Assembly: GCF_028657945.1 (NCBI RefSeq)
Contig: NZ_CP059693.1
Span: 5,580,001-5,644,000 of the forward strand
Length of the DNA: 64,000 nt
Direction of reading: 5' to 3'
Origin: Thalassomonas haliotis
Lineage (GTDB): Bacteria; Pseudomonadota; Gammaproteobacteria; Enterobacterales; Alteromonadaceae
Below are positions 44,731 to 53,328 of the stretch, in pieces. A model generated the notes under the pieces. It ran no database searches. It was not told where the DNA came from and saw only the letters and a program-made list of their open reading frames with translations. Position numbers and translations under genes: made by a program. The first letter of the stretch is position 1. The number at the start of each line of letters is the position of its first letter.

Positions 44731-46254
44731 ATGAAAATATCATTATACCAGCGTCTGGCAATCACCTTATCCTTTGCCTTTATTTTAATGGCTTATCTGC
44801 TGTATTGGTGGAGCAGCGAGCTTTCCCAGCATTCCCAGCACCAGGCAGAGCAAAAATTGCACCTGCAACTGGCAGAACATCTCGCCCATGACAACCCTTT
44901 ACTGCAGGACGGCGTTTACGACAAAAAAGCCCTGGCAAACCTGTTCCATACCCTGATGTTGCTGGGACCCTCGTTTGAGTTTTATTTCCTCGATCCCAGC
45001 GGAAAAATTCTCAGCTACTCCGCCGATGCCAGTAAAATAAAACGCCAGGACGTTAATATACGCCCGCTGCTGGATTTAATTGAAAACCCGCAAAAGCTGC
45101 CGCTTTATGGCGATGATCCCAGGAGTACAGATAAGCAGAAAATCTTCTCCGTGGCTCCCGTGTATACCAATGAACATAATACCAGTGAAACAAACACCAA
45201 TGAAAGTACTCAGGATAAAACCTTGCAAGGCTATCTCTACGTCATTATCGGCGGGGAAATATATGACTCGGTATTCCAGGTCACGAAATCGGATCAACAG
45301 CTGCAGCAAAATATTATGCTGATCTGCGGCGGCCTGCTGTTATTATTGCTTTTACTGCTGGCACTGTTCCGCTACTTTACTTCCCCTATCCGACTATTGC
45401 TCGCCGATATGCAGGCAATTCAGCAACATAAATTCGATCCCGCCAAGGTCAATTTGCACAAGTGGCCGAAAAATGACAGCAATGAAGTTAACCTGCTCGG
45501 CTGTGCCTTTACCGCCATGGTGGAGCAAATTAATGCCCAGTTATTACAGCTCAATGCCAACGAGCGCATGCGCAAAGAGTTGCTGGCCCACCTGTCACAC
45601 GACTTACGCACGCCACTGGCGGCCATGCAGGGCTATATTGAAACCCTGGCGATAAAAGGAGACTCAATCAGCCAGCAAGAGCGGGAACAATATATCGCCA
45701 CGGTTTTACGTAACGGCAAACAGCTAAAAATGCTGATCGACCAGATTTTTGAACTGGCCCACCTGGAAGACGGCCAGGTCTCGGTTAACCTGGAAACCTT
45801 CCCTATCGGCGAATTGCTCTATGACATTGTCGCCAAGTTCTCCCTGAAAGCCAGCGAGAAAAACATCCGCTTAACCCTGAACCCCCAGCAATGTCGCTAT
45901 ATGGTTTATTCGGATATTGCCAAGCTGGAACGTATCCTCACTAATCTGCTGGAAAACGCCATTCGCCATACCCCGCAACAGGGAGAAATCACCCTGGAAG
46001 TAATACAGGATAAAGACAAAGTCAAAGTTTCGGTGATAGATACCGGTACCGGCATCAGCAATGAAGATATTGCCTATATTTTCGATCCCAGATACCGCGC
46101 CAGCAACGCCACCGGGGATAAAAAACAACATGCCGGATTGGGGCTGGCCATCAGTAAACGCCTGAGCATGATTTTAAATTCGGAATTAAGTGTCGAAAGT
46201 AAACTCGGCAAAGGCTGCCGCTTTTCTTTTTGCCTGCAGTCGGTGATGACCTGA
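44731..46254 (+). CDS. Sensor histidine kinase with PhoQ/BaeS-like layout
   Basis: A 507-residue membrane kinase. Helices lie at about 10-28 and 193-213, with a periplasmic domain of about 160 residues between them that includes a Thr/Asn-rich patch (NEHNTSETNTNEST). A HAMP-like linker is followed by the His box HLSHDLRTPLAAMQGY, the N box LTNLLENAIRHTP and G boxes DTGTGIS and HAGLGLAIS. It presumably pairs with the regulator at 43652-44374, from which it is separated only by the repeat array. No other kinase or regulator gene lies between them. Confidence 0.9.
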   Translation: MKISLYQRLAITLSFAFILMAYLLYWWSSELSQHSQHQAEQKLHLQLAEHLAHDNPLLQDGVYDKKALANLFHTLMLLGPSFEFYFLDPSGKILSYSADASKIKRQDVNIRPLLDLIENPQKLPLYGDDPRSTDKQKIFSVAPVYTNEHNTSETNTNESTQDKTLQGYLYVIIGGEIYDSVFQVTKSDQQLQQNIMLICGGLLLLLLLLLALFRYFTSPIRLLLADMQAIQQHKFDPAKVNLHKWPKNDSNEVNLLGCAFTAMVEQINAQLLQLNANERMRKELLAHLSHDLRTPLAAMQGYIETLAIKGDSISQQEREQYIATVLRNGKQLKMLIDQIFELAHLEDGQVSVNLETFPIGELLYDIVAKFSLKASEKNIRLTLNPQQCRYMVYSDIAKLERILTNLLENAIRHTPQQGEITLEVIQDKDKVKVSVIDTGTGISNEDIAYIFDPRYRASNATGDKKQHAGLGLAISKRLSMILNSELSVESKLGKGCRFSFCLQSVMT

Positions 46255-46269
46255 AAATTTGAAAAAAAT

Positions 46270-46310
46270 GCCCGGGTTACCATTTAACGGCCATCACCCG
46301 GGCTATTTTA
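46270..46310 (+). terminator. Rho-independent terminator after the histidine kinase gene
   Basis: GCCCGGGT (46270-46277) pairs with ACCCGGGC (46296-46303), followed by TATTTTA. It lies about 15 bases after the kinase stop. Confidence 0.8.
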
Positions 46311-46320
46311 CCATTGTTGG

Positions 46321-46510
46321 TTAACCGCTTTTAAAGGCCGCGCCATCTGCCGAATGAACACAGGCATTCTGATTGCTCTTAACACTTTCTTGGTTCAGGT
46401 AGCCGCAAAAAGCCGCATTAGGATAAGCCGCCGCAGCAGTGCTTATCCCGAGTCCCGTACCCGCTGACATTCCTAAAAGCATTAATGTTTTTCAATTTAT
46501 TATTTATCAT
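46321..46510 (-). pseudogene. Small secreted peptide gene with an apparent one-base frameshift in an A-run
   Basis: ATG 46510 with a GGAG ribosome site starts MINNKLK, and after the run of five A bases the frame is off by one. Reading the other frame, an ideal signal peptide continues (MLLGMSAGTGLGISTAAAA) and a mature part YPNAAFCGYLNQESVKSNQN followed by ACVHSADGAAFKSG to the stop at 46321. If one A is removed, the whole gene encodes about 62 residues. The frameshift may be real decay or a homopolymer sequencing error. Two Cys residues remain in the mature part. It is unrelated to any family I know. Confidence 0.6.
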
Positions 46511-46756
46511 GGTCGACTCCAATCGCCATATTACAGGGATGATGTTCAAAAATATTCCAGCCCCTTTTTACTCAATAGCCGTTTAGTTGCCACTACCCCT
46601 GGTAGAATATTTCAACAGGCATCAACCTCCAAGCATCAAAAAAACAAACAAAATATTTACAATTAAGCTACCCAAAGATACCAACTCTTTGGTAGAATTT
46701 TTCTGTTTAATTTACCTGCAAAATTTTATCTGACGAACATTTCTAACGGAGTAGAT

Positions 46757-47260
46757 ATGAAACTTTTCTTTGGACTGATCATTAGCCTGTTATCGCTAAG
46801 CCCGGCAGCACAAGCTGAAACTATTGTCCTTTTTGACGCAGATAAGCAGTGCCATTCCCGGGAAACAGGCAAAGGCATACGCTACACTCCTCCCTGCAGC
46901 TTAACTGAAACTGAATTTGTTTTTACCCTAGCTGAGGATAATACCCGTGATATAAAGACCAGCGCCGGCACACAAAAACTGGACCTTAATTTTCACTGTG
47001 AATCGTTAAGGCCCTTAAGCATTGAATACCAAATCAGCCAACAGGCAAACATCATCACCTCGGGCAAGCTGGCGCCAACACAAAATAACCATAATGCACA
47101 TTCAAGTCTAAGCATGTCAGAGCCTGCCGGTGACTACCGGTTAACCTTGCTCAAAATTAACGGTATGAAAGGCTTCCAAGCAATCAAACCCGGCTGCCGC
47201 CTGACCCTGGAACTTGGCAAAAAGGCCGCAGCCGATCTGGCAGTTATCACAGCTTCCTGA
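46757..47260 (+). CDS. Secreted protein of unknown function
   Basis: A 167-residue protein with a clear signal peptide (MKLFFGLIISLLSLSPAAQA). The mature part has several Cys residues (DKQCHSRE, PPCSL, FHCESL, PGCRL) that may form two disulphides, and beta-rich text. No family was recognised. It follows a 500-base AT-rich spacer and precedes the M16 protease gene by about 300 bases. Confidence 0.6.
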   Translation: MKLFFGLIISLLSLSPAAQAETIVLFDADKQCHSRETGKGIRYTPPCSLTETEFVFTLAEDNTRDIKTSAGTQKLDLNFHCESLRPLSIEYQISQQANIITSGKLAPTQNNHNAHSSLSMSEPAGDYRLTLLKINGMKGFQAIKPGCRLTLELGKKAAADLAVITAS

Positions 47261-47530
47261 AATCAATAATCGCCAACATCCGGCCATCACACTATGCTGG
47301 TCTTTTAAATGATCCCCCCAGACCCCTAAAGTATTTCATGCTTGATATGCCAGGCAAGTCGCTACTTATAAACTCCCGACCGAAAAGCTCTCTACCTAAA
47401 AGAAAGACAGCTATCTGCAAAGAGCATGCACCAGCTCAATTTTATGGCCATAAATTTAATGAAAAGATTTACCGGCATTAAATAACATAAAAAAAGCAGC
47501 AGCCCTTCCACATTGTATACATTTGTTATA

Positions 47531-47550
47531 TTTTTACGCTAACGTAAAAA
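47531..47550. promoter_or_regulatory. Palindrome TTTTTACG-CTAA-CGTAAAAA upstream of the M16 gene
   Basis: A perfect 8-bp inverted repeat with a four-base centre ends 13 bases before the start codon. It resembles a repressor operator; the protein that binds it is unknown. It could also be a weak hairpin. Confidence 0.45.
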
Positions 47551-47563
47551 ATATGGAAAATAA

Positions 47564-50443
47564 ATGAAAAATAAATTTCAGCTCAGAGCTAAAACCTTAT
47601 TGCTCACAGCGGCGCTCACGACGGCAATGGCCGGATGCAGCCATCAGCAAACAGAGCACAAGCCAACAGCAAAAGTAGCCGCTAGTGCTTTAAACAAAAG
47701 CGCAGCATTTGATCTGCAATATGAAGCCTTCGAGCTGGAAAACGGCTTAAAGGTGATTTTACACCAGGATAAATCCGATCCGATTGTCGCCATGTCGACC
47801 ATAGTGCATGTCGGTTCGAGCCGCGAAAAAGCCGGACGCACCGGCTTTGCCCACTTTTTCGAGCATATGTCGTTTAATGACTCGGAAAATGTCCCTAAAG
47901 GGGCCAACCGTAAAATGATCCCGGAACTGGGCGGCAGCCGTAACGGCGGCACCTGGAGCGACGGTACCATCTATTATGAAGTCGTGCCCAAAGACGCATT
48001 TGATAAACTCTTATGGATAGACTCAGACCGCCTCGGCTTTATGCTCAATACCGTAGATGCCGGTACCCTGGAGCGGGAAAAACAGGTGGTTAAAAATGAA
48101 AAACGCCAACGGGTCGATAACCGCCCTTATGGTCATACCTACCATGTAATTAAAAAAGCTCTTTATCCTGAAAACCATCCCTATAACTGGACGGTGATCG
48201 GCGATTTGGCAGATTTACAGGCAGCGACACTTGAAGATGTGAAAGAGTTTTACCAGCAATTTTATGTGCCATCAAATGCCACCTTAGTGATCGCCGGCGA
48301 CATTGATATTGCCGAAACCAAAAAGAAAGTTAATCAGTGGTTTGGAGAAATAAAAGCCGGAAAACCTGTGCCTGAAATGAAGCCGCAGCCGGTTAGCCTG
48401 GCCCGGGATAAAAAACTTTATCACCTGGATAACTTTGCCAAGCTGCCGGAAATCCGACTGACCTTTCCCGCAGTAGAGCAATACCATCAAGATGCCTATG
48501 CCCTGGAGGTATTGGCAATATTGCTGGCGGAAGGTAAAAATGCCGAGTTATATAAAAGCGTAGTGGAAAAAGCCGGGTTAGCCTCCGGAGTCGATGCCTG
48601 GAATGAAGCAGATGAAATTGCCGGCACCTTCACGATCAATGTCCGCGGCAATAAGGGCAGCCAACTCGATGATGTTTACCGGGCAATAGAGCAGGCCTTG
48701 GTCAATTTCGAAAAAAATGCCTTTAGCCAGATACAGCTGGAAAAAATAAAAGCCAAACAGGAAACCGACTTTTACTACAATTTTGAAAGTATTCTCGATA
48801 AGGCGAAAAAGCTGGGGGAATATAACGAATACGCAGGTTCACCTGAGTATATTAAAACCGATATTGCCAATATCACCGCAGTAACCAAGGCGGATGTAAT
48901 ACGGGTATATCACAAATACATCAAAGATAAAGCCGCGATTATCACCAGCTTTGTGCCTAAAGATCAGCCGGAGCTGATCTTGACCGGCTCGGTTAAAGCC
49001 GACGTCCGGGAAGAAGAAATCAAACAGGGAGCGGAACAAAACTTTGTTGAAAACGATGCCATTGCTTTTGAGAAAACGCCAACCAAGTTTGATCGCAGCG
49101 AGCCGCCGTTATCCGAATTACCCGAGCTGAAAATACCCGATGTCTGGCAAAGCGAGCAAGCCAATGGTCTGCGGATTTACGGCATAGAGCAAACTGAATT
49201 GCCAATAGTGAATTTCAGTTTACGTATCGACGGCGGCCAGCTGCTCGATAACAAAAACAAACTCGGCACCGCAGCCTTGATGGCGCAGCTGATGAATGAA
49301 GGCAGCCAAAGCAAAACCCCGTTGCAGCTGGAGCAGGCAATCGGCTTGTTGGGGGCCAGCCTGGAAGTTTACGGCGATCAGGAGGCCATTGTTATCCAGG
49401 GGCAGACCCTGGCAAAAAATTTCGAACAAACCATCGCCTTGATGAAGGAAATGTTATTAACGCCGCGCTGGGATCAACAGGAGTTTGAACGCCTCAAAGC
49501 CGCCAGGTTAACCCGCATCATCCAGGATCAGGGCAACGCTTCCCGTATCGCCCGCAATGCCTTTATGAAGCGCCTTTATCCCCGGGGGCATATTGCAGGC
49601 CAGCCAACAGGCGGTACCCGGGAAACGGTAACCGCGATCAGCTTAGATGATGTTAAAGCCTATTACCGGAAAAACATCTCCCCGAAACAAGCGAGCCTGC
49701 ATGTTGTCGGGGCCATCAGCCAATCTCGGGTATTAGCTGCCAGCCAAGGTTTGGCTTCCTGGTCAGGCAAGAAAATCTCCCTGCCGCCGCAGCCGAAAAT
49801 GTCCGGGCTTAAACAGCCGCAGCTTTATTTTATTGACCTGCCCGGCGCCAAGCAGTCGGTTATATATGTCGGTAAACCTACCGTTGCAGCAAACAGCAAA
49901 GACTTTTACCCGGTGCAGGTGGCCAATAACCGGCTCGGCTCCGGCATGAGTGCCAGGTTAGGACAAACGCTGCGTATCCAGAAGGGTTACACCTACGGCG
50001 CTTATTCCTATATTCCGTCCACCGGCTATCAGTCACCTTTTATTGCCGCTTCCCAGGTACGCACCAATGTGACTTTAGAGTCGCTGGAAATCTTTAAAGA
50101 TTTAATCGCCAACTACCGGGACACCTATAAAGAAAGCGACCTGGCAGTCACCAAAAACATCATTATCAAGGGCAATTCACGGAAATTTGAAACCCTGGAT
50201 AAACTGCTGGCCATGCTGGAAACCCAAAGCCGGTTTGATTTAGCCGATAACTATATTGAACAGCGGCAAACTTATGTTAACCAGCTAGGCCTGGAACAGG
50301 TACACCAAACCATCAGCAAACATTTGGATGAACAGCAAATGATTTACCTGGTAGTAGGCGATGCCAAAAGCCAGTTAAAACGGATGAAAGATCTGGGTTA
50401 CGGTGAACCCGTCATCTTGGATAAACAAGGCAATATTATCTAA
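47564..50443 (+). CDS. M16-family zinc protease (insulinase-like) lipoprotein
   Basis: A 959-residue exported protease with two M16 repeats. The signal peptide ends in the lipobox AMAGC (Cys25), so it is anchored in the periplasm or outer membrane. The inverted zinc motif HFFEH is at 97-101 with the distal Glu at about 179 (VVKNEKRQR). The second half (from about residue 520) is the inactive M16 repeat, including SVIYVGKP and GSGMSARLGQTLRIQKGYTYG. The protein is longer than single-repeat M16 enzymes, as in the pitrilysin type. A terminator follows. Substrates unknown; relatives digest small peptides. Confidence 0.92.
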   Translation: MKNKFQLRAKTLLLTAALTTAMAGCSHQQTEHKPTAKVAASALNKSAAFDLQYEAFELENGLKVILHQDKSDPIVAMSTIVHVGSSREKAGRTGFAHFFEHMSFNDSENVPKGANRKMIPELGGSRNGGTWSDGTIYYEVVPKDAFDKLLWIDSDRLGFMLNTVDAGTLEREKQVVKNEKRQRVDNRPYGHTYHVIKKALYPENHPYNWTVIGDLADLQAATLEDVKEFYQQFYVPSNATLVIAGDIDIAETKKKVNQWFGEIKAGKPVPEMKPQPVSLARDKKLYHLDNFAKLPEIRLTFPAVEQYHQDAYALEVLAILLAEGKNAELYKSVVEKAGLASGVDAWNEADEIAGTFTINVRGNKGSQLDDVYRAIEQALVNFEKNAFSQIQLEKIKAKQETDFYYNFESILDKAKKLGEYNEYAGSPEYIKTDIANITAVTKADVIRVYHKYIKDKAAIITSFVPKDQPELILTGSVKADVREEEIKQGAEQNFVENDAIAFEKTPTKFDRSEPPLSELPELKIPDVWQSEQANGLRIYGIEQTELPIVNFSLRIDGGQLLDNKNKLGTAALMAQLMNEGSQSKTPLQLEQAIGLLGASLEVYGDQEAIVIQGQTLAKNFEQTIALMKEMLLTPRWDQQEFERLKAARLTRIIQDQGNASRIARNAFMKRLYPRGHIAGQPTGGTRETVTAISLDDVKAYYRKNISPKQASLHVVGAISQSRVLAASQGLASWSGKKISLPPQPKMSGLKQPQLYFIDLPGAKQSVIYVGKPTVAANSKDFYPVQVANNRLGSGMSARLGQTLRIQKGYTYGAYSYIPSTGYQSPFIAASQVRTNVTLESLEIFKDLIANYRDTYKESDLAVTKNIIIKGNSRKFETLDKLLAMLETQSRFDLADNYIEQRQTYVNQLGLEQVHQTISKHLDEQQMIYLVVGDAKSQLKRMKDLGYGEPVILDKQGNII

Positions 50444-50453
50444 TGCCCAAGTT

Positions 50454-50477
50454 AAAAAGGCCCGCAAGGGCCTTTTT
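50454..50477 (+). terminator. Terminator of the M16 gene
   Basis: AAAAAGGCCC-GCAA-GGGCCTTTTT is a perfect 10-bp stem with a T-run, 11 bases after the stop codon. Confidence 0.95.
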
Positions 50478-50554
50478 AACGCCTGGTTCAAGCAAAACTG
50501 AAATATTTTTAACCGACACTAAAGCTTATACTTCACCAGCGCGACTTAAAGTCG

Positions 50555-50731
50555 CTACCTACACTTGCTGTAATACGCGTCACAGAAGATACCACCGCTC
50601 ATGTCACAATACTGCTGCAGTTTACTGCAGCTCTGCCAGCGATAAGGGTCGCTCTCAGCAAAAAGGCTGCCGCTCATACTTAATCCCAGACCAAGTCCCA
50701 TAGCTAACATAATTGATTTAGTTTTTTTCAT
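50555..50731 (-). CDS. Small exported cysteine-rich peptide (58 residues)
   Basis: ATG 50731, preceded by AAAGGAT eight bases upstream, begins MKKTKSIMLAMGLGLGLSMS and continues GSLFA (signal peptidase site), then a 33-residue mature part. That part contains four Cys residues (positions 35, 42, 50, 57) in WQSCSKLQQYCDMSGG and IFCDAYYSKCR. The pattern suggests two disulphides. No family recognised; it could be a bacteriocin-like or signalling peptide, or a small envelope factor. It converges with the M16 gene, which has its own terminator. Confidence 0.65.
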   Translation of the reverse strand: MKKTKSIMLAMGLGLGLSMSGSLFAESDPYRWQSCSKLQQYCDMSGGIFCDAYYSKCR

Positions 50732-50739
50732 TATCTAAT

Positions 50740-51161
50740 CCTTTGTTAATAAAAAATAATAAAAATTGATTTGAGCCATTTCACTCAAATAAAGAGGGTG
50801 CCGAGAAAAATTCCCGGAAATTTTTGAAAGCGTCTACACCAACAAAAAACAGCGTTCCAGGCGATTTAATGTTCAGCTGGCTTCATGCTAAAGAAAAATA
50901 TCTTCAAAAACAAGAAACATAAAACAAAAACCTTATTAAAAATAAATTAACATTACATTTTAAAACGGATAACACGACTTGCCAGCAGGTTTCAGCTGCT
51001 TTTCATAACAGCATAGGGAAAGTTTCGATCTTTTAAGGCTTTACAGTTAGCGTATAAAAAATACAGCTCCCATAAACATGGGATCTGTATTTTTTTCAGT
51101 GCCGTTACTAAACTAACCGGCTATCAACTATACACCGGCCTGTAACTGGGCATTGGCCCGT
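50740..51161. other. Intergenic region before the 51162-51647 gene
   Basis: About 420 bases, AT-rich, including a terminator at 51056-51096. No other gene seen. Confidence 0.4.
51056..51096 (-). terminator. Rho-independent terminator of the 51162-51647 gene
   Basis: AAAAAATACAG...CTGTATTTTTTT surround the inner inverted repeat CCCAT/ATGGG. A stem with flanking A and T runs could work on both strands; on the minus strand it lies 66 bases past the stop codon. Confidence 0.85.
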
Positions 51162-51647
51162 TTAAGCGCGGCGACCTGCCAATAAATTATTGGTGCTAAA
51201 GCTCAGCCCCTGCAGCAAACTGCTTTGCTTAGCCGATTCAACCGAGGCATAACCCAAGGTAGTCACTTTTGCGCTGTCAATGTTATAAGACGGAACGCTT
51301 ACCAGCAGACTTTGTTCAGTGAAGTTGATAACAGCCTGTGGGGCATCTTCAACGTCGTTGTGGGCATAGCTGCTATCTTCAGAGCTGCTCTCTCCGGAAC
51401 TGCTGTCTTGTGAACCACAAGGCATAGGCTCCCATTCAGTTGTGTCCCAGCATCCGGTGTTGGCAGCCTGAGCCTGATTAAATCCCCAGCCCCAGCCGGA
51501 TTCCATGTTGACAGAAACCTGGTTAAAACCGGCATCATCTTCATAATAACCCTGCTCGGTCGGAGCAGTAATATTCCCCATTAACAGGGTTACGGCCAAT
51601 GCAGTTTGAGAAAGGGTTTTAACTGTTTTTTTTACTGAGTTATTCAC
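51162..51647 (-). CDS. Exported protein of unknown function
   Basis: A 161-residue protein. The N-terminus NNSVKKTVKTLSQTALAVTLLMG looks like a long signal peptide. A Trp/Gly-rich patch follows (SGWGWGFNQAQAANTG), then a Ser/Asp/Glu-rich low-complexity region with two Cys (CWDTTEWEPMPCGSQDSSSG). A C-terminal beta-like domain has VINFTEQSLLVSVPSYN. No family recognised. It may be a secreted or surface protein. Its own terminator follows. Confidence 0.55.
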   Translation of the reverse strand: MNNSVKKTVKTLSQTALAVTLLMGNITAPTEQGYYEDDAGFNQVSVNMESGWGWGFNQAQAANTGCWDTTEWEPMPCGSQDSSSGESSSEDSSYAHNDVEDAPQAVINFTEQSLLVSVPSYNIDSAKVTTLGYASVESAKQSSLLQGLSFSTNNLLAGRRA

Positions 51648-52070
51648 GTATATTCCTTAATTTTCCATGTTGATATAAATGATACTTGAAGGAAGTTACA
51701 TCCAAGTTACATCACATAAACATTTTATCCTATCAAGAACAGTACTTTAACTAAAAAAGCTTGATATCGATTAATTTTTTGTAAAAAACGCGTTAACCGA
51801 TCGATTTTTGGCTGAAATATAGAAACTTTGCCAGAAAATTAACCTGTGCCAGCATAAATTTATCTGCTTCCCGGGGGAAAAGCTCCCAGGTACAGGAAAA
51901 TTCCACAACAGCACTCCCCTGTAGCCATTAAAACTCCGCAAGCTCTTCACCTGAAAAACCGGCATTGTTGTGCTCTTTTTTTGCCTTATCAGGCCCTGCG
52001 TATTACATAGCGCCAAGGGGTATGATATTATTTTTTGTTCACTAATAATCAACCGCAGACACCGCCTTAA
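51648..52070. other. Intergenic region before the aminotransferase gene
   Basis: About 420 bases. A minus-strand frame 51771-52109 exists but looks non-coding. No riboswitch or other element could be supported. Confidence 0.4.
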
Positions 52071-53267
52071 ATGAAGATTGCAGTACCTCAAATTCAGCCC
52101 CTGAGCCAAATTTTACCCGAAGAACCGCTATTAATGATGGGGGCCGGCCCTGTGCCTATCCCTCAGGCGGTAGCCAATGCCAACGGCATAGTGATCAATC
52201 ATCTGGGCGAAACCATGGGCACTATAGTACAGCAAATGAAATCTATGGCGGGTTATATCTTTCAAACCCAGTCCCCCTGGATCGTAGGGGTGGCGGGACC
52301 CGGCTCTGCCGCCATGGAAATGGCCGTTGCCAATCTGGTCTGGGACAATACCCGGGTACTGAGTATCTGCAACGGTTTCTTCTCCGGCCGCCTGGCACAA
52401 ATGGCGGAAAGAGCCGGCGCCGAAGTAAAACAGCTAGCCATTGCCGAGGGCTATAGTGTCGAAGCCGAGCTTATCCGCCGGCAGGTAGAAGAATACCGCC
52501 CGCAAGTGATCACTATAGTGCAGGGGGAGACCTCAAATACCACCTATAATCATGAATTGGCAGAAATCGGCGCCATAGCCAAAGCATATAACTGCTACCT
52601 GATAGTCGATGCCGTCTGTACCTTAAGTACCATGCCGCTAAAAATGGACGAATGGCATATAGATGCGGTGATCACCGGCGGCCAGAAAGGTCTGAGCTCG
52701 ATCCCCGGGGTTTCCCTGGTGGCGTTTTCAGAAAAAGCCTGGCAACGTATCAATAGCCGGGAAAGCCAGATACCGCAATGGACACTGGATGCCAAACTGG
52801 CCTCTAATTTCTGGCATAAGAACTCCTATCATTATACCGCACCGGTTTCCGGCTTGCTGGCCCTGTATGAAGCCATGCGCCTGATTTGCGATGAAACCTT
52901 ACCGAAACGTTTTCGCCGTCACCTGACTTGTTCAAAAGCCTTACAAAGCGCCATTGAGGCATTGGGACTTGAACTTTATATTGATCAGCCTAACCGATTA
53001 AATTCTGTCGTGGGCATCAAGCTGCCTGAAGGACTGGAAGCAAAAACCGTATGTGAGCATATTTCCAAGAATTACCGGGTGGAAATCGCCGGCTCGTTCG
53101 GACCGCCAATTGTCCGTATCGGCCAGATGGGCGAGCAATGCCGCGAGCATAACCTGTTCCGCACCATACATGCGTTGGGTTCCACCTTTAAAGACTTAGG
53201 GATAAACGTAGATATTCCACGGGGCATGGCTGAACTGGAAAATGTGCTGCAGCGGGAAAAAATGTAA
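52071..53267 (+). CDS. Class V aminotransferase (alanine-glyoxylate / serine-pyruvate type)
   Basis: A 398-residue PLP enzyme. Family features include MGAGPVPIPQAVANA, the substrate loop AGPGSAAMEMAVANLVW and VQGETSNTTYNHELAEIG. The Asp in LIVDAVCTLSTMPL holds the pyridine ring, and the Schiff-base Lys is in ITGGQKGLSSIPGVSLV. That matches serine-pyruvate or alanine-glyoxylate aminotransferases. The N-terminus begins with a short extension (MKIAVPQIQPLSQIL). It converges with the asparagine synthase gene. Substrate preference cannot be settled from sequence. Confidence 0.9.
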   Translation: MKIAVPQIQPLSQILPEEPLLMMGAGPVPIPQAVANANGIVINHLGETMGTIVQQMKSMAGYIFQTQSPWIVGVAGPGSAAMEMAVANLVWDNTRVLSICNGFFSGRLAQMAERAGAEVKQLAIAEGYSVEAELIRRQVEEYRPQVITIVQGETSNTTYNHELAEIGAIAKAYNCYLIVDAVCTLSTMPLKMDEWHIDAVITGGQKGLSSIPGVSLVAFSEKAWQRINSRESQIPQWTLDAKLASNFWHKNSYHYTAPVSGLLALYEAMRLICDETLPKRFRRHLTCSKALQSAIEALGLELYIDQPNRLNSVVGIKLPEGLEAKTVCEHISKNYRVEIAGSFGPPIVRIGQMGEQCREHNLFRTIHALGSTFKDLGINVDIPRGMAELENVLQREKM

Positions 53268-53289
53268 TTTCTTTTCCCCTTAGCCAATA

Positions 53290-53312
53290 GCCCCCTGCCT
53301 GAAACAGGGGGC
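53290..53312. terminator. Shared hairpin between converging genes
   Basis: GCCCCCTG-CCTGAAA-CAGGGGGC forms an 8-bp GC-rich stem between the aminotransferase and asparagine synthase stop codons. No T-run, so it is a weak or factor-dependent terminator for both. Confidence 0.5.
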
Positions 53313-53328
53313 GCCAGCGGCCACAAAG

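Noticed and set aside
51771-52109. 112-codon minus-strand frame in the spacer before the aminotransferase
   Set aside because: Composition is unlike the other proteins, it overlaps the start of a real gene, and no motif or ribosome site supports it.
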